Under the pieces are notes generated by a model. It saw only the letters and a program-made list of their open reading frames with translations, had not been told where the DNA came from and ran no database searches. The translations under genes and the position numbers were made by a program. Shown here piece after piece: positions 8,791 to 10,475 of a stretch of DNA of 10,475 bases. Positions within the stretch are counted from its first letter, which is position 1. Every line of letters begins with the position of its first letter. The stretch lies in the NCBI GenBank assembly GCA_003024985.2, contig PXIH01S0005899.1. One strand, written 5' to 3'. Source of the stretch: Euperipatoides rowelli (taxonomy: Eukaryota > Onychophora > Udeonychophora > Euonychophora > Peripatopsidae).

Positions 8791-8806
8791 TGTTTTTTCA
8801 TAAGAT

Positions 8807-8890
8807 GAAACAAAATATTTGATGAGAAGCACAGNATTTTCAAAAAGTGATAAGCTTTATGGTAAAATTTCTCATCAAATGAGAAGTTTC
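8807..8890. repeat. Inverted repeat flanking a 40-bp loop
   Basis: ATTTGATGAGAA (8817-8828) and TTCTCATCAAAT (8869-8880) are perfect 12-bp reverse complements. The arms extend through five mismatched bases to a further five matching pairs (GAAAC 8807-8811 with GTTTC 8886-8890), giving 17 matches in 22. The right arm also forms its own small palindrome, TTCTCAT-CAA-ATGAGAA (8869-8885). It begins about 17 bp after the end of the 235-bp array. It could be a short inverted-repeat element, a hairpin RNA or an array-edge structure; an unresolved base at 8835 lies in the loop. Confidence 0.55.
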
Positions 8891-9111
8891 TAATTACAAG
8901 TGATTTATAATTTCATTTGCCGTTTATTCGACCACTCTCTGCTGTGTATATTGTACTTTGAAATTAAAAAAAAAAGCACCTATGTTTGGATCCAAATGTA
9001 TGGATTTTAAAACAGGTTTTTCCAGAACAGATTCTTAGCATTTTGTGTGGTTTACCTGTGCTTGGAAGTTTAATTAACGTATCTCTTTGGAACCCATTAG
9101 GCCTAATTCAA

Positions 9112-9150
9112 TCTTTTTTTCTTTCTTTTTTATCACCCATTTTCCTTCAG
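9112..9150 (+). other. Candidate 3' splice acceptor
   Basis: A long pyrimidine tract ending TTTTCCTTCAG (AG at 9149-9150) has the form of an animal intron end, with a branch-like CTAAT about 45 bases upstream (near 9103). An exon starting at 9151 could read 11 codons (THDHKERLNYF) to TAG at 9184-9186, followed by AATAAA at 9249-9254. No matching donor or upstream coding exon is visible in the window, and T-rich DNA makes such sites common, so this is weak. Confidence 0.15.
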
Positions 9151-9204
9151 ACACATGACCACAAAGAAAGGCTGAATTATTTTTAGAAAAATAGTTTTCT
9201 TAAA

Positions 9205-9232
9205 TTTTTTTTTTTTTTAATTTTTTTTTTTT
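9205..9232. repeat. Double poly(T) tract
   Basis: A T14 run (9205-9218) and a T12 run (9221-9232) are split by two As and followed by more T- and A-rich sequence to about 9253. It is the densest homopolymer site in the window. Tracts like this are known to be stiff and to disfavour nucleosomes, and they are also prone to sequencing and assembly length errors. Confidence 0.85.
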
Positions 9233-9444
9233 ATTTTATTTTTTAAAAAATAAATCTTTTCTTAAATCTTTATTTATTTTTAGTGTGGATTGCACCTGAA
9301 ATTGACAACTATCATCAATATATTATTTTAAAATAAACCAGAAGAAAACAAAAACAAAGTAGATTTAGAAAATAAACTGTAACTCTGCCCTAGGCCAACC
9401 ATAAATCGTTTTGTTTTTCATTCTTTTTTATTATTATTTTCTTC

Positions 9445-9465
9445 TTTTTTTTTAAAAAAAAAAAA
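9445..9465. repeat. T9-A12 self-complementary homopolymer junction
   Basis: Nine Ts (9445-9453) run directly into twelve As (9454-9465), forming a palindromic T-to-A junction. It is the longest example of the T-run followed by A-run pattern also seen at 2062, 2139, 5109, 5193 and 9205. Confidence 0.8.
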
Positions 9466-9969
9466 TCCAATTTTTAAGATTGATTGAGAAAGAAAATTCT
9501 GAATCAAGTTGAAAATGACATCTCTCATTACATAATCCTTTAATAATGATATTCCGGACATTTGTCATAAACCCAAAATTTAGGGACGTTGAAGTGTGAG
9601 TGTGTGGGGAGAGGGGAGAATTTGAATGTAAATACATAGGGATTTGAGTTTTCTTGTTATTCATATAATTGTATGTATGAAGTTAAATTCATGTCGAATG
9701 ATCCACAGTCTATTTCTCTCATTCCCACACATACAAACTAATATTTCTCCTTATAAAATTATAATATTCTTCCATAAACATCTTAAGAATTCCATGAAAT
9801 ATTGATGAATTCTACTATATATCTGTTCACATGGAATTATCAGTATGAATGTGTGATTATCTTGTGACCTTTTCCCCTCAGTGTTCATGCAAAACTATCT
9901 AATTATGTAACAATCTTCTTGACATGGAAAGTAGAACGAATAAGAATGACTATGTGCAAGTCAATCATG

Positions 9970-10021
9970 CCTATTGTTGCTTCTGCTCATTTGTGTCTAT
10001 TGTTGCTTCTGGCTCCACACC
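9970..10021 (+). repeat. 26-bp short duplication
   Basis: CTATTGTTGCTTCTG occurs exactly at 9971-9985 and 9997-10011, giving a 26-bp period. The bases between (CTCATTTGTGT) and after the second copy (GCTCCACAC) differ in part. It is a two-copy tandem duplication in non-coding DNA. Confidence 0.7.
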
Positions 10022-10308
10022 AGAATTTCTGCCCCTATTATTTATTATAATGTTTTGACAATTGAGTTATTCTTTTCATGAGGCATATGATTTTTGGATT
10101 ATTGAATACAATTTGCTCATTGTTTTTTTTTTAAATAATGTTTTATGCATACTCTCTTTTAAAAAAGCTACTTTTTTTTATCATCTATGATTTTGGAATC
10201 TTTTCCCTACAACATTTGATGTACCTACCACCCCGGAATCTTTGTCCCTGGATGGAGGCAATTGACAGCAAATGTTAGGATATGATGGTATCACACATGC
10301 AGTGTAGT

Positions 10309-10475
10309 TCACAATGTTTATCAAGAATAGATCAGATCAAGCACTCAGGTATATTCTCAATGTTTACCAAGAGTTGATCAGATAAAGTACTCGGGTATAT
10401 TCTCAATGTTTACTAAGAGTTGATTAGATCAAGTACTCGGGTATATTCTCAATGTTTACCAAGAGTTGATCAGAT
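10309..10475. repeat. 46-bp tandem array, cut by the window end
   Basis: Units of exactly 46 bp start at 10309, 10355, 10401 and 10447. The fourth is cut at the window end, so the true length of the array is unknown. Each unit has TCWCAATGTTTA, CAAGA, a TTGATCAGATCAA-like near-palindrome, then the RTACTCGGGTATAT part (GCACTCAGGTATAT in the first). The first unit, at the array edge, is the most diverged, as is usual for tandem arrays. The period is not a multiple of three and no coding role is seen. Confidence 0.93.

Larger units (their letters stand above)
8891..10308. other. AT-rich non-coding sequence with long poly(T) clusters
   Basis: No gene is supported. The open frames at 8986-9186 (+, 66 codons) and 9452-9664 (minus, 70 codons) show no protein family; the second starts at and reads through poly(A) and simple sequence. 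Notable parts are the double T-run at 9205-9232, a T9-A12 junction at 9445-9465, a G-rich GTGTGGGGAGAGGGGAG at about 9602, a 26-bp period duplication at 9970-10011, and a weak duplication of GGAATCTTT...CCCT at 10195 and 10235. Confidence 0.65.

Noticed and set aside
8986-9186. 66-codon open frame on the plus strand
   Set aside because: The middle part is T-rich and no family is recognised. Only its last 11 codons after a possible splice acceptor are noted as a weak finding.
9452-9664. 70-codon open frame on the minus strand
   Set aside because: It ends in poly(A)-derived F residues and includes a simple SPHTHTSTS stretch from a GTGTG-rich repeat; no family.

Overview
This is a stretch of AT-rich eukaryotic DNA, most likely intergenic or deep-intronic, with no gene I can support. 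I find no convincing protein-coding exon, tRNA, rRNA or recognisable transposase or reverse transcriptase on either strand. The few open frames are short (60-100 codons), low in complexity and explained by chance or by repeats. The base composition, many poly(A)/poly(T) tracts, frequent stops in all frames, tandem arrays and isolated N bases (4864, 7732, 8835) fit a draft assembly of an animal genome. Scattered TAGGCCTA-like words (about 5505, 7655, 9098) remind me of marine invertebrate or fish DNA, but that is only an impression and the taxon is not decided here.

Layout. 1-1010: unique AT-rich sequence with two small hairpins and two G-rich blocks sharing a GGGCAC...GTCTAC pattern. 1011-1098: four copies of a 22-bp T-rich repeat. 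1099-1640: a slightly more GC-rich stretch ending in a 13-A run, a canonical G-quadruplex motif (1409-1430), and an 11-bp inverted repeat whose arms each hold a perfect POU octamer. 1641-5984: AT-rich non-coding sequence with homopolymer tracts, a (TA)8 run and an AT-rich hairpin; 2861-3260 is more complex than the rest.

5985-7420 is the dominant feature, a minisatellite of about 29 copies of a 50-bp unit. Its units fall into left-hand and right-hand sequence types, show a trimeric higher-order pattern near the right end, and vary at three sites mainly as CG/TG/CA, the signature expected from methyl-CpG decay. 7421-8080 is AT-rich spacer with a 23-bp near-palindrome. 8081-8790 holds three diverged tandem copies of a 231-240 bp unit, followed directly by a 22-bp inverted repeat with 12 perfect outermost-to-loop pairs (8807-8890). 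8891-10308 is AT-rich spacer with the longest poly(T) clusters and a lone good-looking splice acceptor. A 46-bp tandem array starts at 10309 and runs off the window end.

So the window holds four tandem arrays of different period (22, 50, about 235 and 46 bp) in unrelated sequence. No genes work together here. The interest lies in array evolution, the CpG decay pattern and a few possible DNA-structure or protein-binding sites.
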